Assembly: GCA_037178975.1 (NCBI GenBank)
Contig: JASJZH010000002.1
Coordinates: 5,259,501-5,323,500 of the forward strand
From: Oscheius tipulae
Taxonomy: Eukaryota > Nematoda > Chromadorea > Rhabditida > Rhabditidae
Direction: 5' to 3'
Length of the DNA stretch: 64,000 bases
Both the position numbers and the translations under genes were made by a program. Each line of letters starts with the position of its first letter. Position 1 is the first letter of the stretch. Under the pieces are notes generated by a model, which did not search any database, was not told the origin of the DNA, and worked only from the letters and a program-made list of their open reading frames with translations. Below are positions 11,678-23,713 of this stretch, one piece after another.

Positions 11678-12318
11678 ATGGGGATCACCCTCTTCTTTGC
11701 GAGCGTGATGCTTCACGTGTCTTCGGGGTTACAATCGGAAACCGACGAGGTCAGTGGTTTGTGAACAATGGAGAGTGAGAGAGAAAGCTACAGTCATTGG
11801 ACAATGCCGCGGGTCCTTCGACAGGGAAGGTAGAACTGTTGTTCTCTCTCTTCCTTCAAAATAGAGGCACGCGCTGAAAATAGCGATTTTTTAAAGTAGA
11901 GAGTCAACAAAACTGGAACCGATAGGGAAAATACGTGTGACTGCACCTTCTTTCCGGTCTGATGTCGAAGTTTTCAGACTGGACAAGGAACATTTACCCC
12001 TCTTCTCCTAGGAATTCCGATGTCCCCACACTGGTCGATGACGAGGATGTGATCAGAATAAAAGCCTCCAAGGAAGGCATCAGCTATTTTACAAGACAAC
12101 TGATCTACCTGGCAGTAATGGATGACTGTTATCAAAACTTGAGGAGCAGAGTGTCAGGGACCAGGTTCCCCGTTGCTACCAGTTTCTCTAGTACGATCGC
12201 TGCAGGCGTAGTGTCCATAACAGCAGCTGCAAAGGGTCTTGTTTTGTACAAAGAGAGTAAGAGTCGGTGTGGAAGCACCGGCAACAGTCCATCTTTTTTT
12301 CCACTGCCCGAAGCATGA
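11678..12318 (+). CDS. Candidate secreted protein, possibly an LBP/BPI-type N-terminal fragment
   Basis: An ATG at 11678 opens a signal-peptide-like sequence (MGITLFFASVMLHVSSG) ending at a GTCAGT donor (11750). A later exon after a TTTTCAG acceptor (about 11984) reads DVIRIKASKEGISYFTRQL, which resembles the first strand and helix of lipid-binding LBP/BPI/PLUNC N-terminal domains (IRxxxKGLxY). The two exons do not share phase, so an intermediate exon or different gene boundaries are needed. The open frame after about 12140 no longer looks like that family. The family call is tentative, and the gene may be incomplete or decayed. Confidence 0.2.
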
Positions 12319-12484
12319 TGCAATCTCCCGGGAAAGTCCTTTGCCTGCAAAAGGCAGCAGAACCTTCCAGAACAAGATATCAGGATCAACAAGAGGTGTC
12401 TATTTTGAGGATATTCTTTGTCCTGTCTTTGCAGCGAGGGAGAGATCTGCTAGTTCCTAAGAGTAATCAGTGTTCAACACATAC

Positions 12485-12557
12485 AACGGGGGCCGGGTCC
12501 CAGCACCCAGAGAGCGTCCTCCCGGCCCCGCCCCTCCCCTGGCCAGCAGTATAAAAG
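12485..12557 (+). promoter_or_regulatory. GC-rich core promoter with GC-box and TATA box
   Basis: A short GC-rich island holds CCCCGCCCCTCCCC (GC-box/Sp1-like) followed by TATAAAAGG at about 12550, 60 bases before the ATG of the next gene at 12613. The surrounding DNA is much less GC-rich. The spacing suits a focused RNA polymerase II promoter rather than a trans-splice-only start. Confidence 0.6.
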
Positions 12558-12612
12558 GGAACGGGGTGTACCAGCGGGAGCGAGCGAGAGAAACCGTGCC
12601 TATCACGTGAAC

Positions 12613-13176
12613 ATGAGCGACAACCTGCCCCCACTTCTATTCCACGTCCAGGCGAATAACAAACACGAGGTTCGTTCCTTTTCCGGAGAGTCCTTTTTTG
12701 CTATTTTCTGACAGAGGAATTTTTTTCATTTTGACATTTTCAGATGTCCAAAAACGACTTGCGACAAGTTGTGGCCATCGCCGTGATCAGCAGGCTCCAA
12801 GAATGGTTGGTCCACTTTCGTTTCTCCTATTTATACTACCTATTCTCCTACTGACTCTTGTTAATAGTCCAATTTCAGGTGCATCCAACTGTTGAGAATC
12901 ACGATACTTTGTGTTATTGGAGTCTGTGGTGAGGAGTGTGCTAAAGAGTCATCCTCTTCCCAATCCTCTCCTTCACCAAAACGAACCAGTCTGGAAGAGA
13001 TTGAAATGAAGGTAAGGTTCCTGTCAACATTTTTAGTTAAATCTCTTCGGTTGCAGATGCTTCGACACTTGACCTCCCCCCAACTTGTTAGCAGAAGACA
13101 GAGGAAACAGCCTAAGCGACGACCAGCGTCGCGACCACCCTCTCCGCAACTTTTTGACATAGCCGAGGAGGAATAG
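12613..13176 (+). CDS. Orphan small protein with one hydrophobic segment
   Basis: I do not recognise the family. Four exons (12613-12669, 12744-12805, 12879-13011, 13057-13176) close and give 123 residues. The N-terminus is MSDNLPPLLFHVQANNKHE. A central segment (WCIQLLRITILCVIGVCG, residues about 40-57) is hydrophobic and Cys-containing and could be a membrane helix. It is followed by a Ser-rich acidic stretch, then a strongly basic tail (RRQRKQPKRRPASR) ending DIAEEE. The basic tail suggests nuclear or RNA/DNA contact, but the helix argues for a membrane protein; neither is proven. It has its own TATA/GC-box promoter. Confidence 0.6.
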
Positions 13177-14590
13177 ACATTTTTTCCCGGTCTCTCTGAC
13201 AAGCCGATCTCTAGGAACTGATGGTCATCCAGACTGCCTCAAACCGCATTACGAGTACTTCTAGTCGGGTTCTCTCCGTGAGAGACCAAGCCAAAGAGCT
13301 TCAAATAAATATATATTGATCTGATAGTTGTTATTTGTTGGGGGATCGATAGAAGAGATCAGCGGCCTTATCAGTGGCGATTTCTGTTGGTCCATCGGGC
13401 GCGGTCTTCTTTCTTCTTCTCGGTCAATAACAAAAACACTCGAGGGGATTTTGATCTTCACTCTCAGTGTTCTAGCTAGTAGATATGCGGGGCAACTGGT
13501 TCAGTTCTTGTGTTTTGATCCAGAACAGTTTTCTTGCAGGGTCGGTATCTTGGAACATGCTTCGTTGGGAAATTCCTCCGAGACTTCTGATAATGAGGAA
13601 GCCAATAAGCTTTATCATGTTTGTATGCCCGATATAGAGGAAAATGAAAGTCACAGAGGAGTTCCCGTGTTTTCATTCTGCTTGGAAGTCTGCAAAAAAA
13701 GTTCCGATTGCAGAAGAGTAAAACGACGTTCTGCCAGTCGTGTCCCGAAGTGACGACCTCCGATCTTGATTGAATTTGCCCAGATATTTTGGGAGTTTCT
13801 CCTCATCAATCAATTCGTGTACAAAGTAAAACTGGAATTATACAAGATTTCGTGAGTTTATCATGTTTACGATCTCGCCCCTACCCTTGTAGAGGAGCAC
13901 CATGTGACGACGTTGAGATAAATAGTTAGAGAGGGGCCGGAACAGGCAGACCTTCTGGAACCTCTTCTTGACAATATTTACAGCACTGTTTCTCATGTGT
14001 AAACCTGTTCCACTTTTCCCATGTGACTGTCCCTCGTAAATAATTTTTAAAGAATCACGGTGTACTCTTCTTCCTAGCCCTGTTTCTCTCTTTCGAAACA
14101 AGTAACTTCCAGAACATTCTGATAAGGCGGCTCCCATAATAAATGTCATTCTTTGATCGAGGAGCTGAGGAATTCGGTCAGACATCTGTCTTTATTTGAA
14201 TTCTTGAGGGAGGAAACACACTCGACTGTCAAGGACTTATCTCTTCTTGTCTTTCACCAGTTTTCGACAGTGGCTCGAAGGTCTTACAGTTTCCGGGCAA
14301 CACGGCAGGGACTGTGTATCAATGACCGGCGCTGACAAGGGCGTTTTCCATGCAATTTGAAGACCAGGTCTTAAGATAGCAGAAGTTTTAAAGTAGGTTC
14401 TAATCATATCATGGAGGAAACTATACAAAGCTGTACGGTGTCGTGTGTCTTCTTCTTGTTGTACGAATCTGTTTACCTGTTGATCTGTTTACTTGTAGCC
14501 TCTCTGCTTCCGTTTCAACAGCTGCAGATTTTGTGCTTCGATCTGTTACACACACTGAGCCCCTTTCTGTTTTCTGTTCCGATCAAGGCT
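13177..14590. other. Mostly non-coding, one possible exon
   Basis: An acceptor-like GTTTTCTTGCAG at about 13538 precedes an open frame to 13753 reading SSETSDNEEANKLYHV and a Cys-containing, basic C-terminus. No consistent start or upstream exon was found. ORFs at 13838-14185 (-) and 14411-14641 (+) show no domain signature. Confidence 0.25.
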
Positions 14591-14602
14591 GTCTTTCTAT
14601 GC

Positions 14603-15105
14603 AGAATTGAGCCATCACGAGGGTCCTCTCTACTGGTTTAGCGAAGGTTATTACACCAAAGGGACATTTTCGATCCGAGGAGTGATTTTCGTTGAAGCGC
14701 GCCCAAAGAATGGGTGGCTGCTTTCGTGGAAAAGGCTTATCACTTCTGCGAGGAGGGCTTCCCCAACAAGAAGGCACACTGAGCACCGATTGGGTTATCT
14801 TGGTTTCCGCGAATTGCGAGGGAGAAAGAGACGATTATCAAATGTGCAGAGAACTCGATGAGCACGAAAAGCTCGGCATTGGTAGACGAGTTTGGCCCCG
14901 AGAGTATGAGACGTCTTCTTTCAGTCATCGCGATAGCTCTTCTGAACTCTCTCAGCGCGATGATGAAGATCCACGTGCACCTCTGTTCATATGGTTCACA
15001 CAAACCGATGGAGATAAAAAAAATACCAATACAGTCATTTGCAACCAGCAAGATGTTATTACACCATGCGTATGTAGGTTGACTCTGAGGAAAAGGACTT
15101 TGTAA
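14603..15105 (+). other. Coding-like fragments, unresolved
   Basis: After an acceptor CTATGCAG (about 14602) one frame reads YYTKGTFSIRGVIFVEA, a beta-strand-like block. Another frame from about 14780 reads STDWVILVSANCEGERDDYQ. I could not join them with a canonical intron. The first block loosely recalls galectin-type strands, but the galectin sugar-binding HxNPR signature is absent. Possibly a decayed or misassembled gene. Confidence 0.2.
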
Positions 15106-15552
15106 CACAGATGCATGTCCTTCTTGTCTAAATAATGCTTTCGAGATGGTCCGACTTGTCAAAATCTCAAAGCTGAAAATGCATAAATTTCCACAGTCCC
15201 AAAAGGGTCTATAGAGTATACTCTGCCAAACTACGTACTCCCTTAAAACAAAGCCTCAAAAGTACCAAGCATAAAAGGGAGAAACGAGAAATGATGCCGA
15301 GAGTCATAGGAAAGTGGACAAATATGACCCTGTATCTGTACTGAGCAGCTCGAAAAATAGGACATAACCATTTGATTTGAAGTACTTCCTTCTCTAGACC
15401 GCAAGTTTTTGATTTACTTGCTTCTTTTGTTGAAAAATATTCCTATAAAAATATAAATATTAAATATAATATAGGAAATAAAAATTTAAAATTTCAATTG
15501 AAACGTTTGGTCACTCAAGAGCTGTCGCCCAGGAAACGATTCTCTCCTAGGT
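15106..15552. other. AT-rich intergenic stretch
   Basis: No ORF of interest. It includes a markedly AT-rich patch at about 15430-15500 made of A/T runs. The last bases TCTCTCCTAG (to about 15550) form a possible splice acceptor for the following coding region. Confidence 0.5.
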
Positions 15553-16053
15553 TTGTCCCTTCCCTATTCACAACGTTGTTTTAGCAAGACTGCTGTGAAC
15601 AACAACGGTCCAGCCGTCGTAGCTGACGAAATGCTACATGGTGGCTTTGCCAGCGACGGAACTTGTGGACGAGGCACTATGACAGGCTCGTCTGCTGCAC
15701 CATCTGCTGTAAGTCCAGGTGTCGGCAGCCAGAACTCGGTCTGCAAGGACAAGATGGGAAAAGCCAGCGAAGCCAAGATGGATGACAAGTAAACGAGCAA
15801 GTCTACTCTTGTTCCGAAGCACGGAGGCACGAAGACGCCGGAAACGAACAGGCCCTCGGTCTCTTCAGCTCCTTTCCTGAGTCCGGCCAAACTGTCGCCT
15901 AGAAGGATCAGCGTCTACTTCGCGGAGATGATCGATGTGGAAGAGCTCGAGAGAACAATCTGTGAGTACGCGATGAAGGAGGAACCTGTTGCTCCTCATC
16001 CCAAGCTTGCACATGTCCAAAGATCGCCAGGCCGAGAGTTATTAGAGTTTTGA
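15553..16053 (+). CDS. Orphan ORF interrupted by an in-frame TAA
   Basis: The same frame stays open on both sides of one TAA at about 15790. Upstream it reads SLPYSQRCFSKTAVNNN through Ala/Gly/Ser-rich sequence to KMDDK. Downstream it continues TSKSTLVPKHGGTKTPE, SPRRISVYFAEMIDVEELE and ends SPGRELLEF-stop at 16053. Codon choice looks coding throughout, and no GT-AG or GC-AG intron removes the stop in frame. The start is uncertain: the region begins after an acceptor-like CTCCTAG, so a first exon may lie upstream. It is either a nonsense-disrupted gene, a read-through case, or a sequence error. Product unknown. Confidence 0.4.
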
Positions 16054-16506
16054 GGTTTGGGGGGAGATATTTTCTGTAGTAGACAGACAGAGACAGCAAC
16101 AGTTTAGCATTTAGGCAGAAACTTGGATGGGGCTCACTCTGGATTCTTCTCGTTTTTCTCCTTGTGGTGCTCTCCTCGGAGTATTTCCAGAACATTCTTC
16201 TAGTTGCTCTCCGATCTCTGACTGGACATTTCACCTGTTTGCAGACGCGACGAAGACAGGCACTCGGCAAAGGAAGTAGATTCAATTCTAGCCTCTACAG
16301 ATGTGTGAAAATCGCGAATTCGTCTGTCCGAAAAGCCCGCTATCTTTAAATAAACATTCCAAATGAACTGCGCTTGAAGAGGGGAATCTGCTATTCAGAG
16401 TGCAGAGAAGATCGAGTGAAAACAGGACCTCTGCACTGGAACTCTGTAAGATAATGAAAATTCTTTGCAATTTTTTCTGAAAAAAAAACACGAAAATGTA
16501 CATAAA

Positions 16507-19160
16507 TCAGTAGGGATCAAGGAGTTGATGCTGTGTGAGGGAGTCAAAAAGCCAGAGAGGAGAGACCTTGTGCAGATTGGAGGAGGCGAGAATCTTGTCG
16601 GATAGCTTGTGATCTGCTTCGTAGAGGATGAAGTAGGGAGTCTTCAGGTCTGGTCTGTAAATTTATCCGTTTTTACCGTAATTAAAAAGATGATACCTGT
16701 AGTACGGGGGAGGATCTTCCTTGTTAAATTTGGGCTCTTTCAGGATAACTTCAGCCCCGGCCAGTTTCAGCACATCGTTTATAAAGGAGCTCTTGCCTGA
16801 AGACTTTAGATTCTGGAACGAAAGAAATACCATACCGTAGGATGTGAAGTGTGATGAGGCCGGATAGATTATACAACCGTGTAGAAGCCGGGGTTTCTGA
16901 AAAAAAAAGTCTCCTGGCGAATGAAATTGAGCCTACCAATTGCTGTCTGTCAAGTCTATAGGCTCGGCAGGTGCCGATGACAGGCTCCAATGACCGAAAT
17001 CGCATTTTTTGAATCTCGTAATTTGTCGTATCGCGAATGATTTCTCCCTTCTTGACGCAGTCGGTCAGCCACTCTAGACTGACAATTGTTAGACCTCTGA
17101 AAGCTTGCTGTTTCTCTGAAAAAGAAAAGCAAAGGAAACCTGAGCATGGCCTCAATGAAAATGATATCAACCTGGTAGGCATCAGATCCGTCCTCGTTCG
17201 GATGTACGACCACGTGGGTAACTGTTTTCACGAATTTGTCTTCTACCTAAATGGAAGGAACATGGTCTCAGGAGCAAAAGTCGCTTACCGTAATGATTTT
17301 CTGGAATTCTGCCAGTTCCGGGACAGTCCTTTTCTCTCTTTTACTGCTACAATTACTGTCCAGGATAAGGGCCACAAACGTATCCGGCAGTTTGGCGGGG
17401 ATTCTCGGCTGTATTGGGCGACCGACGTACCGCTCGACGAGTCTTCTAACCGGCGACATGATGTCGGCCATCTCGAGAGGTATCTTCATTTGCAAATTTC
17501 GAATCTTAAGGTTTATTTTTACGAAAGAAAAGAAAAGTCTCACAGTTTTACTGGCTCCTTTAGAGAGTAAATAGTCAACGACCTCTTCCTTCTGGTTCCT
17601 GACTGCCGCGTGAAGCGGTGTATCACATGAACGACCGCCTGAATTATGTTCTTGTGACTTATGAGAACTAGCTAACACTGTGCATTGATCAGGGCTCCAT
17701 TTTCCACCAATACTTTGCACATATTCAGTTTGCCGTGCAGAGCTGCAAAATAGAGTGGTGTGCACTGGTATTCATTGGTCTCATTGACGTCACTGCCAGT
17801 CTAAAAGCCATGTCCCACGAAAAACTGACTGACAAATACTTTGAGAAGCCGTTCAAGCTCGTCGATTCGGTTGTTCAGGACGGCATCAATCACGTCGTAA
17901 CTTCCCTTCCGATAGACCAGTGATTTCCTCGAAGCTTTTCTTTCCTGAACTACCTGGTTATAGCGTACTCAAAAAAGACTGACGAGTGTTTCCGGAAACT
18001 CTTCCCTAACGGTCGTATTGTAGGGGGTTGCTGGACGAGAATCGGGGCTCGAGGGTCGAGGAAGTGGAGACGGACTTCGGGCAACAACCGGCAGCAGAAG
18101 GCTTCGGTCTTCTCCAAAGACTCTGTCCGGCTTTTTCGTGAATTCGAAGGAACGGATAGTTTTTGAGGCTGGCCGGACGCTTGGAGGAGGCTGAAAAGGA
18201 GAGACCAGTTAGTCGCTCCACTATGTTCAAGTACCATTAGAGGCAGTTGTGTTTCTTCTCGCATCATTTCCTGGGTCTGGAAGAGCATTGGAGCACTAGT
18301 TTCGTGGTGAGCTTTGACAAAAATAGGACGTTTTCGTCTGAAAACAAGGCATTTTGCACAGAAGGAACAGCTGACTTTGAAGTGACAGGTGTGGTCTCCG
18401 TCTTGTTCATTACTTCATCTTTCATGATGCTGAAAAGGGAAGATACTTGAGAGCTGAAACAGAGACTGACGCATCGGCGAAAAGCAGGGCTGAACTGGGT
18501 GGCCTATTCTCGTCGTTCAGCATATTCTCTCTAGAATTTGATCTTCTTCTTCTGGTCGATTTTGGTGGAGAATTATTGGAAGTTTCTTCAGACAGCGTGA
18601 GAGAATTTCGTTGAGTCAGCATGAAATCGTCGATGTTTCTACATTAAGACTACGATTAAAAGATTGGAACAGTTACCTTCTAGATTCATTCTCGATGCTG
18701 AATAGTTGCTGAGCCACTCGCTGTGTTGCTGTGGCAAGAGGAGCACCTCCTCGTTCTACTGCGTTGCGGTACTTGGTCAGGAGACTGTAGAATTTGTCCA
18801 TTCCTTCGACGAATCCGTTAATCATGCGCGCTGGAGTTGGTCTGCTAGGCTGCAATGACTGTTTCAGGGTTAGGAAACAGGCTTACCTCGATCATATTTT
18901 GACACAAACCGCAGATTGTTTGGGAATTCCTAGAAAAAGTGTTGATACAGCTCCTAAAACGGATTGGTTTCTTTCAACAAGAACTTTACCAACAAAATGC
19001 GTGCCGACACACAGTGCCGATGAATTGCAGCTCATCGCTACGTTCTTTGCTGAAAATACCACTGATTATTCTACGGGATAAGTTCTTACCATTGGGCGCA
19101 GACAAGAACCTTTGACAGGAGTTTTGCAGCCTCTTCTGTTCTTTGGAGGTTCTCGACCAT
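16507..19160 (-). CDS. brd-1: BARD1/BRD-1 orthologue: RING, ankyrin repeats, tandem BRCT
   Basis: BARD1 pairs with BRCA1 as a nuclear ubiquitin ligase in homologous-recombination repair. Seventeen exons (outer exons 19090-19160 and 16507-16654) close to 672 residues, close to the known length of C. elegans BRD-1. The RING is split over the first three exons: CAQC, CRHAFCWSC and CGLC give C3HC4 spacing. A Ser-rich linker follows. Ankyrin repeats include CTPLYFAALHGKLNMCKVL and DTPLHAAVRNQKEEVVDYLL. The first BRCT includes VTHVVVHP and IVSLEWLTDCVKKGE; the second includes LHGCIIYP and ends with the W-containing helix PLWLFDSLTQHQLLDPY. The ATG lies 8 nt after TTTTCAG, a trans-splice context. 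It is divergent from the kinase gene across 296 bases. Confidence 0.93.
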
Positions 19161-19456
19161 ATTCTTCTCTGAAATGTTAATGTTGTCAAAGAAAACAAAA
19201 AGAACAAAAAAGAAAGAAAACAGGAAATATAGTGCGATGTCTACAAAATTGTTCGGTTTTCAAATTTCCCGCGGTAACCGCGCCCTACAGTCATGCCGCC
19301 AACCCAAAATTTTTGAGGCTTGGGCATTTCCTCCCTTCTGCCTGTTTCCCTTAGAGTTTTCACCCTTTATGCTTTTTTTTTGCAGATCGTGTTACAAGAC
19401 GGAAGGCTTCCTGCCAGTTGTAGTAAAATTTGGCGACTCCATTAGCTTACAATGCA

Positions 19457-21302
19457 ATGCAACTAAGCATAGATGTAAGCACTTACTTCTGGCCATCGAA
19501 CATGCTTTCAGAACTTCACATTTAACCCCGAGACAGATGTAATCGGAAAAGGAGGCTTCGGCGAAGTTTTTAAAGCGACATGTCCGAATGTAGTGAATTT
19601 GCCTTCGAAGGTTGCTCTCAAAAAGGTACATTTTGTTCGTGCTCTCATATTCAACATTTGCAGGTAAATAGGAAAGTGCCGGCCGTCAAAATCAGACAAG
19701 AATGCGATTTATTAAAACCACTAACTCATCCGAACATCGTCAAAGTAAGTCTTGTCTATTTGATACTCACTCATTTAATTTTCAGTGCTATGATTGCTTT
19801 CAAGACCTAAATGGCTACTTTTATATTGTGATGGAACTCTGCGAGCACGGAGATTTGCGTGATTACGTGAAGAGACGTGTAAGATTGCCACAAATTGCAG
19901 GTAAACGTTGTTCAGCATGCGTCGCTCGTAATATTTTGTCATTGTACAGCAAAACTACACAGCTCCAAAAAAAGTTACTTATAAAGTCTATTTCAGCAGC
20001 AAAAGTTCTGAAACAGCTCGTATGTGCGTTGATGTATTGCCATGGGCGGAAAATCATGCATCGAGATATGTCAGCCGGAAATGTGCTCATATATCGTCTA
20101 CCGGAAAATCCCTCTGATCCCAATGATGCACCTAGAGTTGTAAGTAGTTCCTCGTTTGTCATAGTATCAAGTTTTCTCACAGAAACTCACTGACTTTGGT
20201 CTGGCTCGGGAGATGCACAACACGTCGGCGAAGACTTTTGCCGGGACTCCTGGTTACATGCCAATCGAGATGAGGAAAGGTGAACCCTACAGCATCACCG
20301 CTGACATTTATTCTCTTGGATCACTTCTCTTTTTCGCGTTAACTGGCAGAGAGCCCACTAACAACGGTAAGCTACCCTCGCTTCTTGGCATAAGCCCCAT
20401 TTTAGAGGAATTAAACTTGGCGCAACTGACAGAAGAAGCTACAGAACTGATCAAAGCTCTTCAAGCACCCGAAGCCCGGAGGATTGCGTTAGCCGGTACC
20501 CAATCAAACACTTTCACAACGTGTGGAGATTTAGAGATCATGAAGTCGCGATTCATGGAAACAAACGGCATTACGAGCACGACAGTCAGCGTGGAAGGCA
20601 GATCCACAGGACGAATAAGCAGTTTCGACGCACGACTCGGCGGGTCCGTCTTGAGAAGAAGAGACGGATCCAATACATCGAGAGAACGAGTCCGGTTAAG
20701 AAATCTTCCGCCAGAACATGGCCAGTTAGCGAGAAGACAAAGAAACGAGGAAAACTTTCGGGTTGGAACTCTTCTTGTCGCTTATAGATCTCGTATTTCA
20801 GAGCCGACCATCTGACTACGGATTATCACACGGACAGGGCAACAGCAGAGGCGACAGCGGATTCCGCAGTGCCAGTGTGCCGCCAGACCATCGAGAGCCG
20901 CTCAGGCAAGATCCAAAGAAACTAGTCCAAACTCCAATATAGACCAAGATCCGTGGCGAATCTGTTCGTGCCCGGCTGGCCTCTGGCTCTGTCTCATCTC
21001 CTTCCGAGGAATGTCCCCAATGGTATGAAGGAGATGCGGGTAGATAGCATGAGAGTCATTGTAACCGAGGCCCGAGCTGTGATAGAACGTGCCGGGAAAG
21101 CGGGATTTGTGGCCACAATTACACGGATCACCATCAATCGAAATAGCCAGCGAGTAAGCTCTACGACAAACCACTTTTTCTATACGTCAAGTTTTAGGTC
21201 GAGTTTCTTTATCCGGCTAGGAATGACGAACGGATTCCAACTGTCGATGGACAAGCAGCCATAGCGATCGATGATCGAAGATTTCGAAGATACGACAGGT
21301 AA
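19457..21302 (+). CDS. Ser/Thr protein kinase, PLK4/ZYG-1-like (tentative)
   Basis: Exons 19457-19474, 19512-19625, 19664-19744, 19786-19900, 19997-20139, 20183-20761 and onward encode a complete kinase domain: glycine loop GKGGFGEV, VALKK lysine, MELCEHGDL hinge, HRDMSAGN, DFGLA, GTPGYMP. Serine two residues after the HRD aspartate (normally Lys) recalls PLK4-type kinases, as does the charged Ser/Arg-rich tail, but an insertion sits between the catalytic loop and DFG. The 3' end has two versions: exon 20802-20942 ends in TAG (396 residues), or splicing at 20877 adds exons to 21302 (471 residues) ending DRRFRRYDR. The longer form needs a 25-nt intron (21023-21047). If ZYG-1-like, it would drive centriole duplication; ULK-like is the alternative. 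Confidence 0.75.
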
Positions 21303-21326
21303 TATTGAGGTTTATTTGCAATACAA

Positions 21327-22389
<1,063 letters not shown>

Positions 22390-22412
22390 GGCGGATGGCG
22401 CTGGTTTGAACT

Positions 22413-22421
22413 CTCGGTCAT
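22413..22421 (-). promoter_or_regulatory. TATA box of the collagen gene
   Basis: On the minus strand GTATAAAAA lies about 25-30 bases before the collagen ATG at 22389. This is close enough that transcription would start almost at the start codon, typical of strongly expressed moulting-cycle collagens. Confidence 0.45.
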
Positions 22422-22560
22422 TTTTATACTATGCCCGCTCTAGCCGGTCCAGTTTTCGGGTCCCAGCAGCCCGCCTACCTGGGGTCAGACTAGCCGTTGA
22501 CCTTCGTGATTTTTTACGCGAAGATCTGTGGACGCGAGACTAAAAAGTTCCTTTTTCAGC

Positions 22561-23713
22561 ATGGAAAGTCTTGCGGCCAATGAAGAAGATCAGAAGCAGT
22601 ACGAGACGGACGCCTGGGTCATCTGGCAGATGGGACACGATATCGACCGGGTGACGACCAGACATCCGCTGTTCCCTTCCTCTCATTGTCGTCTGATGGA
22701 GAACGGAGATGTAAGGATCGTTCCGGACAAAAGAAATCCCAATGGACGTTAGTCTAGGCTCCTTTTCCGGGTCACAGTCAACTTTCAGAGAAGTTTTTTC
22801 GGAAGAAGAGTCGGACAGAGGCAGTGTTCTACAAAGTCACACCCCACGATGGCGCGAGGTCCAAAAACATTGAAGACAGTAGTTATTCTGATCCTCCCAA
22901 TACTCCTATTTTGTTCAGAACAGCTAATTTGTAATCTGGACTTTGTCTATCGACTGCTGATTCAACAGGAAGGCGTAGCTCTCGACTTCGGGATGCCTTT
23001 TCCAATAGCAATCACCTGTCCGATGGAGGAGGGACAATCTCTTGGCTCGACGTGGTCGAGAAGCTCTTCTGCAGTACGTCGTTCGGAGAAAAGCCCCTAT
23101 AGAATGTCAATTCAGCTGTCGAATATCGCGAGACGATCAACAGCCTCAGCGCCTTCAGTACTTGCTCCCGAGAGAGGCAGACCCCTTCGTCCAATACAGC
23201 TCCCTTCAAAGCCGACAGATCCAGAAGGCGATAGATACATGATCAAGCAGGTAATTGTTTCCCCATTCTTCGCTGCGCTATCATCACGCACTGCCTTTCT
23301 CCATTGAGCGCGCTCCGGACCGTTTAGCGTAGAAAAAGTTGTCGATCCTTGTTTTTACATCCCTCCTATCAGCTTAGATGTCGATCGCGCTTGGAACGGA
23401 AAATTCTGTCCGCAATTTGGGGAGTTTTCCACAAAAATTCCAATGTTCAGCTTGCTCCGAACGATCCACGCTATTCCGTCTACGACAATCACAACAAGGG
23501 GAGAAATCTGCGAATGTCCACGTCGGACAAAAACCAGCTCATCTACCGTCGTAATGAAAAAGCTCCGGAGCAAAGGTATACCGTTTTCTCGTTGCACTTT
23601 CTCGAAACTTAACTTTCAGATTCGATTTTACAAAGAGTCGCAACATTCCGCCGGAAGTAGATGATCTCCTAGCCAAGCTAAAGCCCTACATGGCTCGAAG
23701 CCATCCGCCATGA
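22561..23713 (+). CDS. Orphan intracellular protein
   Basis: I do not recognise the family. Exons 22561-22747, 22789-22930, 22973-23051, 23116-23250, 23451-23575 and 23620-23713 close to 253 residues. The ATG follows TTTTTCAG by one base (trans-splice context). The N-terminal part is acidic and Trp/Met-rich (DAWVIWQMGHDIDR), a basic KFFRKKSR follows, then Ser/Pro-rich linker, and the C-terminus is NIPPEVDDLLAKLKPY. There is no signal peptide in this frame. One internal junction is uncertain: a 25-nt intron at 23078-23102 instead of the 64-nt one at 23052-23115 also keeps frame and adds nine residues. A frame from 22849 would start with a signal-peptide-like sequence instead. Confidence 0.6.

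Noticed and set aside
14603..14720. Galectin-like fold
   Set aside because: Only a short strand-like match; the sugar-binding HxNPR and WGxE motifs are absent.
15780..15800. Selenocysteine or alternative genetic code explaining the in-frame stop
   Set aside because: The codon is TAA, not TGA, and other genes in the window end normally at TAA, TAG and TGA.
22973..23110. Second 25-nt intron in the orphan gene at 22561
   Set aside because: A normal 64-nt intron (23052-23115) gives an equally consistent frame, so the short intron is not required.
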